The notes beneath the pieces were generated by a model. That model was not told the origin of the DNA. It worked only from the letters and a program-made list of their open reading frames with translations, and made no database searches. From the NCBI GenBank assembly GCA_017482485.1, contig JAFUMV010000048.1:1-64000 (forward strand): a stretch of 64,000 bases of DNA, written 5' to 3'. The translations under genes were made by a program, and so were the position numbers. This document shows, in pieces, positions 8,208-18,213 of the stretch (positions are counted from its first letter, which is position 1; every line of letters starts with the position of its first letter). This stretch comes from Lachnospiraceae bacterium. Lineage in GTDB: Bacteria; Bacillota; Clostridia; Lachnospirales; Lachnospiraceae.

Positions 8208-8247
8208 GGACATAAATCTCAGAAATGGAAACAATGTCTGGAGCAAT

Positions 8248-9363
8248 CTACCTTCGCGCCGGGCAGAATATAGCAGGAATCAGGAAGTCCTCAGCAGGGA
8301 CTTCCTTTTTTTGAAGCTGCGCCGTCAGCAGGTCTACCGCTTTATGAGCGATGGCGGTTTCATCCTGCTTCATGTGCATGAACCGATAACCATTGGGAGC
8401 CAGGTAATCTTCATCAATGGTGGCGATATGGATGCTGTCTGAGCGGAAGCGATTGCTTTTTAAAACACTGCAGAGCGCAGGAAGAATACCGTATTCACCG
8501 CAGATGATGCCGTCAGGCAGACTGCTTCTTTCCGTCAGAAAGCTGTAAATTTCTGACAGAACTTTTGGAGAGGCTTCATGGGACAGCAGGGAAGCGCTTT
8601 CAATTTCGAGAGGAAGCGGGAGAATGCCTGCCTTGGTGTTGCCAACGCTGTCAATTCCGTTTAAGAAGCCGCGGCGGCGTTCCCGGACGGAAATGGCATT
8701 AGTGTCATTGGAGGTGAGAAAAATAATGTCCTTACAGCCCTGTTCGGACAATTTCTGTACCAGAGTCATGGTTGCGGCGGTGTTGTCTGTGCGCACGGAA
8801 GGCAGGCAGATGCCCTGCATGTTTTTATCGATCATGACAATCGGAAATTTTTCCAGATAAAGTCGGAGCAGAGCCGGATTATAGTGTCTGCCGTGACAGG
8901 GCATGATGATCAGCCCGTCGATACCAAGCTTTAACAGGTATTCAATTTCTTCGGTTTCCTTTTGCCTGTCACCGAGCGAAAAACGGATCAGCGTTTTGTA
9001 GCCGCAGGCGGCAGCGCACAGGTCCAGCCGATACATCATATCCAGCCCAAAAGGAGTGGAGACGTGCTCCAGAATGATGCCGATGGCCGGAGCAGCCGTT
9101 TTTTTTACAGGAGATGATTCCGCAGAGGCTGCTTGCAACGGCACGTTGCCTTTTACAAAGCTGCCCTGTCCCTGTACCCTGCGGATAAAACCGTCTTTAG
9201 CCAAAAGCTCCAGCGCCTTTGTCACGGTGATCAGGCTGACCCGATAGTCTGCGGCAAGTTGTCCGGGGGAGGGAAGTTTCTGACCGGGCAGCAGCTTACC
9301 CTGCTGGATGGAGGAAAGGATTGTGTCATAAATTTTCTGGTATAAAAATCCGGATGAGGTCAT
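8248..9363 (-). CDS. GntR/LacI-type transcriptional regulator
   Basis: The N-terminal about 70 residues are a GntR winged helix (GQKLPSPGQLAADYRVS, then TVTKALELLAKDGFIRR). The rest is a LacI-like sugar-binding domain (IGIILEH, LGIDGLIIMPCHG, then DGIICGEYG and IHIATIDED). This AraR-like layout senses a sugar and releases DNA. The start at 9363 (371 residues, AGGAG nine bases upstream) fits the family; an ATG at 9432 with AAGGAG would add 23 residues and cannot be excluded. It is divergent from the GPH transporter operon and probably represses it through the paired sites at 9476-9531. Confidence 0.85.
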   Translation of the reverse strand: MTSSGFLYQKIYDTILSSIQQGKLLPGQKLPSPGQLAADYRVSLITVTKALELLAKDGFIRRVQGQGSFVKGNVPLQAASAESSPVKKTAAPAIGIILEHVSTPFGLDMMYRLDLCAAACGYKTLIRFSLGDRQKETEEIEYLLKLGIDGLIIMPCHGRHYNPALLRLYLEKFPIVMIDKNMQGICLPSVRTDNTAATMTLVQKLSEQGCKDIIFLTSNDTNAISVRERRRGFLNGIDSVGNTKAGILPLPLEIESASLLSHEASPKVLSEIYSFLTERSSLPDGIICGEYGILPALCSVLKSNRFRSDSIHIATIDEDYLAPNGYRFMHMKQDETAIAHKAVDLLTAQLQKKEVPAEDFLIPAIFCPARR

Positions 9364-9475
9364 GATCTCTGGCTCCTGTCGCTGAAACTCAGATGCTGAG
9401 AGTAAATTTGGCTGTTGAGGACAAAAGGTCATCCAATTTACATCTCCTTATCCTGCTTATAAAATTAGAATATCA

Positions 9476-9531
9476 GAAAAATATATTTATCGTCAAACAA
9501 AATGGAATTTTAAAAGTGAAAAATATATTTA
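9476..9531. promoter_or_regulatory. Paired operator candidate, direct repeat 42 bp apart
   Basis: The 14-base sequence GAAAAATATATTTA occurs at 9476-9489 and again at 9518-9531. Its core AAATATATTT is a perfect palindrome. The 42-bp distance is four helical turns, placing both sites on one DNA face. The position between divergent regulator and transporter genes suggests binding by the regulator at 8248-9363. Confidence 0.5.
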
Positions 9532-9567
9532 ACTGGAAATAAAAGGCAGGACTTATGCATTATAAGA

Positions 9568-9597
9568 TTGTTTCGCAATTTGGAGGCATGGTAAAAT
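9568..9597 (+). promoter_or_regulatory. Possible promoter of the GPH transporter operon
   Basis: TTGTTT (9568-9573) and TAAAAT (9592-9597) are separated by 18 bases, about 68 bases before the transporter ATG. A lone TTGACA at 9612 has no partner -10. Confidence 0.35.
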
Positions 9598-9664
9598 AAA
9601 GAGGAAAGATATTGACAATTTATGCTGATTTGGAATCGGCAGACAACGAAAAGGGGGCAATTTC

Positions 9665-10954
9665 ATGTCAGAGAAAAAAACGGGTGCATTGCGTTATGCG
9701 GTGGGAATGTTCGGAACTTCCATTCCGATCAACATGTTCAAGACTTATGCGGCGGCCTTTTATGTCATGCAAAAGGGTGTGACCACGGCCCAGCTGTCTT
9801 TGGTGCTTTTGATTTATACGTTTGTGGATGCCATTGACAATCCTGTGTATGGATTTTTGTCGGATCGTACCCGTACCCGCTGGGGGCGCAGGCGTTTGTG
9901 GCTGGTGATCGGAACGCCGCTTCTGGTGCTTGCTTTCATCGGATTTTACAATATTCCCGGATTTATAGGGCAGGACAGCATTTTCGGCTACATGCTCCTG
10001 ATGTACATACTGACCGGCACGCTGGATTCTCTGATCAATGCCAACTATGGCGCACTGTTTCCGGAGCTGTTTAAAAACGATGAAGAGCGTGCGAAGACCA
10101 ATGCGCTGCGCCAGGCATTTCAGCTGGTGGCCATGGTGATCAGCATTGCGCTGACGCCGATAGTGACGCAGAAGCTGGGCTACGGCATGACCGCTGTGGT
10201 ATACGGCATTCTGGCGGGCGTGGTCATCCTCTATATGGCGTTGGGCTGTCATGAGGAGAAGGCAGATGAAACAGCCCAAAAACCGCAGCTTTTTTCCACT
10301 TTAAAAGACATGCTTACCAACTCGAAGTTCTGGATGTTTGGGCTGACTAACGCATTTTACAGTGCAGCAATGTCTCTGGTGATGTCTGCGGTGCCTTTTT
10401 ATGTGACATATACGCTGGGGCTTGGCGGAATGGCAAATACCATTTTGCTGGCAGTGGTGCTGCTTCTGGCGGTGGGATGTGTGGCAATATGGGCCAGGCT
10501 TGTGAAGCGATTCGGCCTGATGAAAGTGTGGCGCGCAGCGCTGATCTGGCTGGGTCTTTCCTTTGTGCCCCTGTATTTCGCGAACGGGCTGGCAGCTGCA
10601 CTGATCGGCTGTGTTGCCGTTGGCATCGGTTATGCGGGTACAATAACCACGATGGACCTGATCGGTGCACGGGTCATGGATGATGATTTCAGAAGACATG
10701 GAATCAAAAGGGAAGGAATTTTTTCCAGCGCGATGGGATTTATGAACCGGCTGAACGGTCTGTTTACCAGCCTTGCCTTTTTGCTTGTCTCCGTAGTTTA
10801 TGGATTTGAAAGCGGTGATGTTCCCGGAAACAGGCCGGATCAGGCTGCCAGATTTTTGATGGTCTTATTCCCGATCTGCATGATGTTTTTGAGTGTGGTG
10901 GTTTCAAGGTTTCTGCATTTTTCGGAAAAGGATGGTGCTGCACCGGAAAAATGA
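9665..10954 (+). CDS. GPH-family sugar:cation symporter
   Basis: The 429-residue protein has about twelve membrane segments and the MelB-like loop DNPVYGFLSDRTRTRWGRRR after the second helix, the signature of the glycoside-pentoside-hexuronide:cation family. It would import a glycoside or sugar with sodium or protons. The ATG at 9665 follows AAGGGGG. It opens a three-gene operon with a GH38-like protein and a CehA/McbA hydrolase, so its substrate is probably what those two process; the sequence does not say which sugar. Confidence 0.88.
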   Translation: MSEKKTGALRYAVGMFGTSIPINMFKTYAAAFYVMQKGVTTAQLSLVLLIYTFVDAIDNPVYGFLSDRTRTRWGRRRLWLVIGTPLLVLAFIGFYNIPGFIGQDSIFGYMLLMYILTGTLDSLINANYGALFPELFKNDEERAKTNALRQAFQLVAMVISIALTPIVTQKLGYGMTAVVYGILAGVVILYMALGCHEEKADETAQKPQLFSTLKDMLTNSKFWMFGLTNAFYSAAMSLVMSAVPFYVTYTLGLGGMANTILLAVVLLLAVGCVAIWARLVKRFGLMKVWRAALIWLGLSFVPLYFANGLAAALIGCVAVGIGYAGTITTMDLIGARVMDDDFRRHGIKREGIFSSAMGFMNRLNGLFTSLAFLLVSVVYGFESGDVPGNRPDQAARFLMVLFPICMMFLSVVVSRFLHFSEKDGAAPEK

Positions 10955-11007
10955 AGAAGCGCAAGGCAATTGCCTGTGAAAAGATGAAATTAAATTGAGA
11001 GGCAAGA

Positions 11008-13128
11008 ATGGAAAATTTTGATGTAAAACGTGTAATAGTAGTGCTGAAAACCCATCTGGATATCGGATTTACCGCGATGGCGGATAAGGTGCTGGATCAG
11101 TATTGCAAAAGCTTTATTCCTGCTGCGGTGGATATGGCGCTGAAAGTGAATCGGGGAGGGGATAAGCGGTTTGTCTGGACGGTCGGTTCCTATTTGCCGG
11201 CATACTATTTAAAGCGTGCCGGCGAGGCAGAAAAAAAGAAATTTGAGGAAGCGATCCGTGCTGGCGGGATCCGTTGGCACAGACTGCCCTGTACAACGCA
11301 TACGGAGCTGATGGATCGGGATTTGTTTGAGTACGGATTGTCCATTGGGGAAAAACTGGATGAGCAGTTCGGCATCCGGACCATTGCAGCAAAGATGACT
11401 GATGTGCCCGGACATACAAAAGCCATCGTGCCGCTGCTTGCAGAGCACGGAGTGGAATATTTACATATCGGTGTGAATGCAAGCTCCCGGGTGCCCAATG
11501 TGCCGAAGCTTTTTAAATGGCAGTTTGAAGGAAAAGAGATCGTAGTGCATTATGCGGCGGATTACGGGGAATCCACGGTGCTCAAATGCGGTACAGCCCT
11601 GGAATTTTTCCATGCCCATGACAATCAGGGGCCGCCCACACAAGAGGATCTGGAAAAAGAATGGCAGCGGCTGAAACAGAAATATCCGAATGCGAAAATT
11701 GAGGCGGGAACGTTGGATGACTTTGCGCGGGTGCTCCGTTTATGTAAAGACGAACTGCCTGTTTTGACACAGGAAATCGGAGATACCTGGATCCACGGTG
11801 TGGGAACCGATCCTGATAAGGTGTCCCGGTACTGCAGACTGCTGCAGCTGAAAAATGAGTGGCTGGCTTCGGGAAAACTAAAAAAAGAGCAGGAAGAGTA
11901 TCGGGAGTTTATGGAACAGCTTCTTTTGGTGGTTGAGCACACCTGGGGGATGGATGCGAAAAAGTATCTTCTGGATTTTACCAACTGGTCAAAGGCTGAT
12001 TTTACCAAAGCGAGAGAAGCAGACGTGACAGATTATGATATGATGGCAGCGGGTAAAGCCCAGGAGCCGCTGGCAAAAGCGATGATGCCGGAGCTGGACA
12101 CTTACCGGGGCGTTGGCAACTGCACTTCTTCCTATCAGCTGTTTGAGCGTTCCCATCTGGAACAGAGACAATATGTGGAAAGGGCAATTGCAGCGCTGCC
12201 GGAGGAGCTGGCGATACAGGCGCGCAGAGAGCTGGACTGGACAGCAGAGGCAGCCGGGGTATTTGATACGGTTTTGGGTGGGGCAAAATGCATACCAGGA
12301 TCGGCTGGCGAGAGCCGGGGCGCGGCAGATCATCACTTCGATATCAATGGTTGGAGCGTGACTGTAGGCGATCACGGACAGATCAGCCATCTCGCCAATC
12401 CAAAATACGGTTTGGAAAAGGAAGTCAGTCTGGGTCTGTTCTGCTATGAAACCTTCGGCGCCCAAACCGTGGAAGCCTGCTTTTATGATTATGGCAGAGA
12501 TCTGGATAAAAATCTTCATTGGGCGGCCTATGATTTTTCAAAGCCGGGACTTGCTTATGCCGCCAATGTGCGGGATGAACGATTTTACGGAAAAACGGAG
12601 CGGATTGCGGTATGCGGCGACAGTCTGATCATCAGCTTAAAGACGGAGGAGAGGGCGTCAGAGGAATACGGCTGTCCCCGCAGGCTTGTGATCCGGCACC
12701 GGTTTGAAAAAAATCGGATTCATACGGCGCTTTACTTTAGAGAAAAGGATGCGCTGCGCAGTCCGGAAGCGCTGTGGCTTCAGATGAATCTGTTTGCAGA
12801 CGGCGAAAAATGGAAGATAAAAAAGCTGGGCAGCTTCATCGATCCGGAAAATGTGGTATCCGGCGGCGGACGCAAACTCCACGTCTGCGAGTTGGCGGCA
12901 GGAACTTTAAAGGAAGCGGAGGTGAAGATTGTGCCTGCGGATTCACCGTTACTTTCGGTGGGCAAGCCCAACCTTTACTGTGTGGATGACAGCGTGGATT
13001 CCCTTAAGGGGGGCATCTGGTTTAATCTGTTTAACAATCGGTGGGGGACCAATTTCAAGCAGTGGTTTGAGGAAGATATGCGGTATGAATTTTTGACGGA
13101 ATTTCAGTGGAAGAAGGCAGAGCGATGA
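11008..13128 (+). CDS. DUF5054 protein, GH38-like glycosidase
   Basis: The 706-residue protein starts with the GH38-like metal site HLDIGFT (H16, D18) and has MTDVPGHT with D132 where family 38 alpha-mannosidases place the nucleophile. Later come VEHTWGMD and a C-terminal beta-rich region ending in WFNLFNNRWGTNFKQWF. This layout matches DUF5054 proteins, GH38-related enzymes of unproven substrate. No signal peptide, so it is cytoplasmic. It follows the transporter by 53 bases and overlaps the next gene by 4 bases (ATGA), implying coupled translation. Glycoside cleavage is inferred from the fold. Confidence 0.8.
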   Translation: MENFDVKRVIVVLKTHLDIGFTAMADKVLDQYCKSFIPAAVDMALKVNRGGDKRFVWTVGSYLPAYYLKRAGEAEKKKFEEAIRAGGIRWHRLPCTTHTELMDRDLFEYGLSIGEKLDEQFGIRTIAAKMTDVPGHTKAIVPLLAEHGVEYLHIGVNASSRVPNVPKLFKWQFEGKEIVVHYAADYGESTVLKCGTALEFFHAHDNQGPPTQEDLEKEWQRLKQKYPNAKIEAGTLDDFARVLRLCKDELPVLTQEIGDTWIHGVGTDPDKVSRYCRLLQLKNEWLASGKLKKEQEEYREFMEQLLLVVEHTWGMDAKKYLLDFTNWSKADFTKAREADVTDYDMMAAGKAQEPLAKAMMPELDTYRGVGNCTSSYQLFERSHLEQRQYVERAIAALPEELAIQARRELDWTAEAAGVFDTVLGGAKCIPGSAGESRGAADHHFDINGWSVTVGDHGQISHLANPKYGLEKEVSLGLFCYETFGAQTVEACFYDYGRDLDKNLHWAAYDFSKPGLAYAANVRDERFYGKTERIAVCGDSLIISLKTEERASEEYGCPRRLVIRHRFEKNRIHTALYFREKDALRSPEALWLQMNLFADGEKWKIKKLGSFIDPENVVSGGGRKLHVCELAAGTLKEAEVKIVPADSPLLSVGKPNLYCVDDSVDSLKGGIWFNLFNNRWGTNFKQWFEEDMRYEFLTEFQWKKAER

Positions 13129-14408
13129 ATGCGATGGAAAATGGGATTCACATTTCTCACAACATAGAAAAACAGCGGGAGAAAACCTATTATACGGTTC
13201 CCTTTCAGGTGCCCGAAGGGGTTGAGAAAATGACGGTGTCCTATCGTTATGGCAAAGGGTCGAAGGAAGCACCGAAGGTGGTGGATCTGGGATTGATGGA
13301 TGCGGCTGGCCGCTTTGTGGGCTGGTCCGGCGGCGCAAGAGAGTCCGTGACGGTGGGCGAATATGAGGCAACACCGGGATACTGGATGACAAAGATTGCG
13401 CCCGGAGAATGGAAAATCCTTGTGGGAGCCTATAAAATAGCGGATGCGCCGTTGACGGTGGAATATGAGGTTCGTTTTTTTAAAAAGCAGGCGCGGTGGT
13501 TTTTCGGAGATCTGCACTGTCATTCCACAGCCTCTGATGGGGAACATTCCGCTTATGAGCTGGCGCTTCGGGCGAAGAAAATGGGGTTCGATTTTCTGGC
13601 CGTTTCCGATCACAACAATTACTGCGGCAATTTCAGCCTGCCCAAGGTGTCCGGACTGACCATGATTCCGGCGGTGGAATGGACGCACTACAAGGGGCAT
13701 ATGCACTTTCTGGGGGCAGAAGCGCCCTTTGAGAATTCCTTTGTGGCAAACAGCGAGGAGGAGATGCTCGCTGTGGTGGCACAGGCAAAAAAGAGCGGTG
13801 CGCTGGTTTCCGTCAACCATCCCAAATGCCCGAACTGTCCCTATCTTTGGAAGGATGAAACCTGCTTTGACCTGATGGAAATCTGGAACGGTCCCATGCG
13901 AAAGGCCAACATGGACGCAGTTGCCTGGTGGCATCACTTTTTAAAAAAAGGACGAAAGCTGCCGATTGTGGGCGGCAGTGATTTTCACAGGGACCAGTCG
14001 CCGGTGCGGCTGGGAAATCCGTTGACCGCAGTTTATGCAGCGTCTCCGGCAGCGGTGGACATCATGGACGGCATCCGCAGAGGGCACTGCTATGTGACCA
14101 AGGACAGAAACGGCGTCCGGCTCGGCATTGAAAATGAGGGGGTGCTTTTCGGAGATACGATAAAAGTCCAAAAAGGGCAGAAGCTTCGCTTTTCGGCTGA
14201 AAACGGCAGGCGCGGCATGCGCCTTTGCCTGGTGAGCGATGCAGGAAAAATACTGGAGACTTCCGGTTGGAATGAGGGGCGCGCTGTGCTGGAGGCAGCG
14301 GTTGATCAGGAAAAGTTTCTGTACCTGGCGGTGTATCGGATGGTACTGGGCAAGCCGTTTCTCTGCGCGATTTCCAATCCGGTGTATCTGGAGACTGTTT
14401 TTAAATGA
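13125..14408 (+). CDS. CehA/McbA family metallohydrolase (PHP-type)
   Basis: After an N-terminal beta-rich domain of about 120 residues comes the PHP motif DLHCHSTASDGE (from residue 129), then AVSDHNN, PAVEWT, VNHPKC and GGSDFHR, all metal-ligand motifs of the PHP fold. CehA/McbA enzymes hydrolyse esters or carbamates; many relatives have unknown substrates. The ATG at 13125 overlaps the upstream stop by 4 bases and has AAGG seven bases upstream. It may remove a substituent from the glycoside handled by the upstream enzyme; that is inference. Length 427 residues, apparently intact. Confidence 0.82.
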   Translation: MNAMENGIHISHNIEKQREKTYYTVPFQVPEGVEKMTVSYRYGKGSKEAPKVVDLGLMDAAGRFVGWSGGARESVTVGEYEATPGYWMTKIAPGEWKILVGAYKIADAPLTVEYEVRFFKKQARWFFGDLHCHSTASDGEHSAYELALRAKKMGFDFLAVSDHNNYCGNFSLPKVSGLTMIPAVEWTHYKGHMHFLGAEAPFENSFVANSEEEMLAVVAQAKKSGALVSVNHPKCPNCPYLWKDETCFDLMEIWNGPMRKANMDAVAWWHHFLKKGRKLPIVGGSDFHRDQSPVRLGNPLTAVYAASPAAVDIMDGIRRGHCYVTKDRNGVRLGIENEGVLFGDTIKVQKGQKLRFSAENGRRGMRLCLVSDAGKILETSGWNEGRAVLEAAVDQEKFLYLAVYRMVLGKPFLCAISNPVYLETVFK

Positions 14409-14538
14409 ACCTCCGAAATGCGGCCGTCTGGACCGATAAGGCCGGGTTACAGGATTTTTTCTGTTCCTCTTTTGCATTCTAAAAGATTTGCCGGTAACGC
14501 AGCTTGCTCAACGTGCGTTTGGCTTGACCAGTTTATCA

Positions 14539-14642
14539 GGGTATATACGATTAAAACCAGTGAAAAAGCCCTGATTTCATGCAAAAAAGGTTAAAAAATG
14601 CAGGGATGAGGGTATATGGAAACGGATTTTCTGGAAATGCCC
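14539..14642. repeat. Twin-palindrome element, copy E1
   Basis: GGG at 14539 and 14610, CCC at 14569 and 14640: the frame GGG-N27-CCC-N38-GGG-N27-CCC. Unit 1 extends outward as ATCAGGG / CCCTGAT (14535-14541 / 14569-14575). Unit 2 pairs GGGTAT with ATGCCC through one G-U. The 130 bases between the CehA stop and E1 hold no recognisable gene. Confidence 0.75.
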
Positions 14643-14661
14643 CGGAACGCATATCAATATG

Positions 14662-14765
14662 GGGTATTTTTGAGAAATTTGAATGTATATACCCCCTGAA
14701 AGCATTTCAATTCAAAGAAAACAGCTATTTTGGGGTATTTCAGAAGAAAAAATCTGTATATACCC
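14662..14765. repeat. Twin-palindrome element, copy E2
   Basis: GGG at 14662 and 14733, CCC at 14692 and 14763, exactly the E1 geometry. Both units carry perfect 7-bp ends, GGGGTAT / ATACCCC (14661-14667 / 14689-14695 and 14732-14738 / 14760-14766). The loops differ. The 16-base string CAGAAGAAAAAATCTG in unit 2 recurs at 14841-14856. Confidence 0.8.
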
Positions 14766-14870
14766 CGATACTGCAGTCTGAACCTCTGAACCATATTTTA
14801 TGCGGGGTTGCTGGAATAACATGGCGGGTCGAACTGTTATCAGAAGAAAAAATCTGACGCGTTTCCACTC

Positions 14871-14899
14871 TTGACAAAACCGGATGTTTTCGCTATATT
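14871..14899 (+). promoter_or_regulatory. Promoter of the valS T-box transcript
   Basis: TTGACA (14871-14876) and TATATT (14894-14899) are 17 bases apart, giving a start near 14906, just before the T-box stem I. Confidence 0.85.
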
Positions 14900-14905
14900 T
14901 GGTAA

Positions 14906-15250
14906 AAGATAGTTTTTAAAAGCAAAGATAGTGAAGAAGAGGAGTACACATCCCCCGGCTGTCAGAGAGAGCGTCCCACCGGCTGCAAGGACGTTTCAGA
15001 ACAGGAATGTGGAAGGTAGCTTCCGAATCGGAGAATTGAACAGGCGGTTTGACTGATATTATACAGTATCGGCAGCAGTCGGAAAAGTAGGTTCTCACGG
15101 TCAATCCCCGTTACAGGATGGTGGCTTATTGCAGGAAACTGCAGATGAGCCCGTTGAGATACTGCAGATGATTTGGCCCGGCAGTGAACAAAGGTGGTAC
15201 CGCGATAATACGCCCTTTGGTGAGTGAATGCTCATCAAAGGGCTTTTTTA
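14906..15250 (+). ncRNA. T-box leader (riboswitch) of valS
   Basis: The leader has a GAAGAAGAGGAGTAC-type stem I start, an AGAGAG segment, and the universal T-box core AGGTGGTACCGCG (about 15192-15204), followed by the terminator GCCCTTTGRTGA-type stem at 15212-15243 with a T run at 15244-15249. Uncharged tRNA-Val should pair with the T-box bulge and favour antitermination, raising valS expression when valine is short. The specifier codon is not certain without folding; GTA at 15016-15018 in the GGAAG-GTA-GCTTCC loop is a candidate and would fit valine. Confidence 0.93.
15212..15249 (+). terminator. Regulated terminator of the T-box leader
   Basis: An about 11-bp stem from GCCCTTTG (15212) to CAAAGGGC (ending 15243) is followed by six T. 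Its 5' side competes with the antiterminator that contains the T-box core. Confidence 0.85.
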
Positions 15251-15295
15251 CGCGATGAACATTTCCTGGGCAAAAGAAAGGAGACAAGTTTTTAC

Positions 15296-17959
15296 ATGAG
15301 CAAAGAACTGGCAAAAACCTATGATCCTCATGGAATAGAGGACAAAATCTATCAGAGATGGCTGGAAAAGAAATATTTCCATGCAGAAGTTGATTATTCC
15401 AAGAAACCCTTCACGATCGTAATTCCCCCTCCGAACATCACCGGACAGCTGCACATGGGTCACGCGCTGGACAACACCATGCAGGACATTCTGATCCGTT
15501 TCAAGAGAATGCAGGGATATAATGCGCTGTGGCAGCCCGGCACAGACCATGCCAGCATCGCAACAGAGGTTAAGATTATTGAAAATCTGAAAAAAGAAGG
15601 CATTGACAAGCACGATCTGGGAAGAGAAGGTTTCCTGGAGAAAGCCTGGGAGTGGAAAAAAGAGTACGGCGGACGCATCATCAACCAGTTAAAGAAGCTG
15701 GGTTCTTCCTGTGACTGGGACAGAGAGCGTTTCACCATGGATGAAGGCTGCAACAAGGCTGTCACTGAAGTTTTCTGCAAGATGCATGAAAAAGGCTGGA
15801 TTTATAAGGGAAACAGAATCGGTAACTGGTGTCCTGTATGTAAGACTTCCATTTCTGATGCAGAAGTAGTTTATGAAGAGCAGGCAGGCCATTTCTGGCA
15901 TATCAAATATCCGCTGATCGAAGAAGACGGTTCAGTGAGCACAACCCGTTTTCTGGAGTTTGCAACCACCCGTCCCGAAACCATGCTGGGCGATACTGCA
16001 GTTGCGGTAAATCCGGATGATGACAGATATAAAGATCTGATCGGCAAAAAGCTTCTGCTTCCCATCGTAAACCGTGAGATTCCGATTGTTGCCGATTCCT
16101 ATGTTGATATGGAATTCGGTACCGGCGTAGTGAAGATCACCCCTGCTCACGACCCGAACGATTTCGAGGTAGGCAAGCGTCACAATCTGCCGGAAATCAA
16201 TATCTTAAATGATGATGCAACCATCAATGCAAACGGCGGAAAGTTCGAGGGCATGGACCGCTATGAAGCGAGAAAGGCCATTGTAAAAGAACTGGATGAA
16301 ATGGGCCTTTTGGTTTACATTGAAGATTATTCTCATAACGTAGGCACCCATGACCGCTGCGGCACCACCATCGAGCCCATGATCAAGAAACAGTGGTTTG
16401 TAAAGATGGATGAGCTGATCAAGCCTGCCGTAAAGGCAGTGCAGGATGGCGAAATCAAGCTGATTCCCGAGCGTATGGAAAAGACCTACTATAACTGGAC
16501 TGACAACATCCGCGACTGGTGTATTTCCAGACAGCTGTGGTGGGGACACAGAATTCCCGCCTACTACTGTGATCAGTGCGGCGAAACCATCGTTGCAAAA
16601 GAGGCGCCCACAGTTTGTCCCAAGTGCGGCTGCACACATTTTACACAGGATCCCGATACATTGGATACCTGGTTTTCTTCCGCGCTGTGGCCTTTCTCCA
16701 CACTTGGATGGCCCGAACAGACTGAGGATCTGAAGTATTTCTATCCCACGGACGTGCTTGTAACCGGCTATGATATTATTTTCTTCTGGGTAATCAGAAT
16801 GATCTTTTCCGGCTATGAGCAGATGGGAGAAAAGCCTTTCAAGACCGTTCTGTTCCATGGACTGGTAAGAGACTCTCAGGGACGCAAGATGAGCAAATCC
16901 CTGGGCAATGGTATCGATCCGCTGGAGATCATTGATCAGTACGGTGCAGATGCGCTGCGTCTGACCCTGATTACCGGCAATGCGCCCGGCAATGATATGC
17001 GTTTCTACATGGAAAGAGTGGAAGCGAACAGAAACTTTGCAAACAAGGTCTGGAACGCATCCCGTTTCATCCTGATGAACATGGAAGGCAAAGATATTCC
17101 TGCCGATGCAAAGGAACATCTGGAGCCCGTTGACAAGTGGATTTTATCCAAGTTAAACAACGTGGTAAAAGAAGTGACCGACAATATGGAAAACTTCGAA
17201 CTGGGCATCGCGGTACAGAAGGTTTATGATTTCATCTGGGATGAATTCTGTGACTGGTATATCGAAATGGTAAAACCCAGACTGTATAACAGCGACAATG
17301 CAGAAAGCCAGGGCGCTGCTCTTTGGACCCTTCAGACTGTTCTGATTGACGCGTTAAAGCTGCTGCATCCTTATATGCCTTTCATCACGGAGGAAATTTT
17401 CACCTCCATTCAGTCCGAAGAGGAATCCATCATGATTTCTGACTGGCCGGTATATCAGGAGGAAAGAGCATTTGCAAAAGAGGAAAAAGAAATCGAAATC
17501 CTCAAGGAAGCGGTAAGAGGCATTCGTAATGTGCGCACCAACATGAACGTTCCGCCCAGCAAGAAGGCCAGCGTATTCGTTGTCAGCGAGCTTCAGGAAA
17601 TGCTGGACATCTTCTCCGATGGCAAGCTGTTCTTTGCATCCCTGGCAGGCGCCTCCGATGTGACCATGCAGGCTGACAAGAGCGGCATCGCAGATGATGC
17701 GGTATCCGTAGTGATTCCCAATGCAACGCTGTATATTCCTTTTGCAGAGCTGGTTGATATCGCACAGGAAATCGCCCGCCTGGAAAAAGAAGAAAAGCGT
17801 CTGACCGGCGAACTTGCCCGCGTAAACGGCATGCTCAACAATGAAAAGTTCATGAGCAAGGCTCCGGAAGCGAAGGTGGCAGAGGAACGTGCGAAGCTGG
17901 AAAAATATACCCAGATGATGGCACAGGTGAAAGAACGTCTTGCACAGCTGAAAAAATAA
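15296..17959 (+). CDS. valS: Valine--tRNA ligase
   Basis: The 887-residue class I synthetase charges tRNA-Val. HMGH is at residues 53-56 in [11 protein letters not shown] and KMSKS at 531-535. The editing domain ([17 protein letters not shown]) and a C-terminal coiled-coil arm (residues about 820-887, rich in E, K and R) are present. The ATG at 15296 begins [11 protein letters not shown] and is preceded by AAAGGAG at about twelve bases. The frame is open from 15224 but that part lies in the T-box terminator. Regulated by the T-box leader directly upstream. Confidence 0.97.
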   Translation: MSKELAKTYDPHGIEDKIYQRWLEKKYFHAEVDYSKKPFTIVIPPPNITGQLHMGHALDNTMQDILIRFKRMQGYNALWQPGTDHASIATEVKIIENLKKEGIDKHDLGREGFLEKAWEWKKEYGGRIINQLKKLGSSCDWDRERFTMDEGCNKAVTEVFCKMHEKGWIYKGNRIGNWCPVCKTSISDAEVVYEEQAGHFWHIKYPLIEEDGSVSTTRFLEFATTRPETMLGDTAVAVNPDDDRYKDLIGKKLLLPIVNREIPIVADSYVDMEFGTGVVKITPAHDPNDFEVGKRHNLPEINILNDDATINANGGKFEGMDRYEARKAIVKELDEMGLLVYIEDYSHNVGTHDRCGTTIEPMIKKQWFVKMDELIKPAVKAVQDGEIKLIPERMEKTYYNWTDNIRDWCISRQLWWGHRIPAYYCDQCGETIVAKEAPTVCPKCGCTHFTQDPDTLDTWFSSALWPFSTLGWPEQTEDLKYFYPTDVLVTGYDIIFFWVIRMIFSGYEQMGEKPFKTVLFHGLVRDSQGRKMSKSLGNGIDPLEIIDQYGADALRLTLITGNAPGNDMRFYMERVEANRNFANKVWNASRFILMNMEGKDIPADAKEHLEPVDKWILSKLNNVVKEVTDNMENFELGIAVQKVYDFIWDEFCDWYIEMVKPRLYNSDNAESQGAALWTLQTVLIDALKLLHPYMPFITEEIFTSIQSEEESIMISDWPVYQEERAFAKEEKEIEILKEAVRGIRNVRTNMNVPPSKKASVFVVSELQEMLDIFSDGKLFFASLAGASDVTMQADKSGIADDAVSVVIPNATLYIPFAELVDIAQEIARLEKEEKRLTGELARVNGMLNNEKFMSKAPEAKVAEERAKLEKYTQMMAQVKERLAQLKK

Positions 17960-18020
17960 AGATTGGCTGCATATACACGATGTGATGTGCTGCTGAATCG
18001 AAAAACAGGATGAAAAGTGG

Positions 18021-18050
18021 GCCGCCCCGTATATTCTACGGGGCGGTTTT
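18021..18050 (+). terminator. Terminator after valS
   Basis: CCGCCCCGTA pairs with TACGGGGCGG around TATTC, followed by TTTT. Confidence 0.85.
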
Positions 18051-18213
18051 ATGGGTAAAGTGGGGAAAGTTTTGCAAAAATCGCATACAAGTTGCTGAAG
18101 CGTAAAAAGAGGGCATAAAACAGATATTGTCGAAAAGACACAAAAAAAGACGAAAACTTTGATCAGGTTGTCGAAAAAAAAGGTTGTTTTCTTAAAATTA
18201 AGGAAAAAACGCA

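Noticed and set aside
14539..14766. CRISPR-like regular spacing of short palindromic units
   Set aside because: The units share only GGG/CCC ends and spacing, not sequence; there is no constant repeat, no spacers of constant length between identical repeats, and no cas genes.
14579..14857. 92-codon open frame in the intergenic region before valS
   Set aside because: It runs through the two palindromic elements, has no clear ribosome binding site, and its protein-level repeats simply reflect the DNA palindromes.
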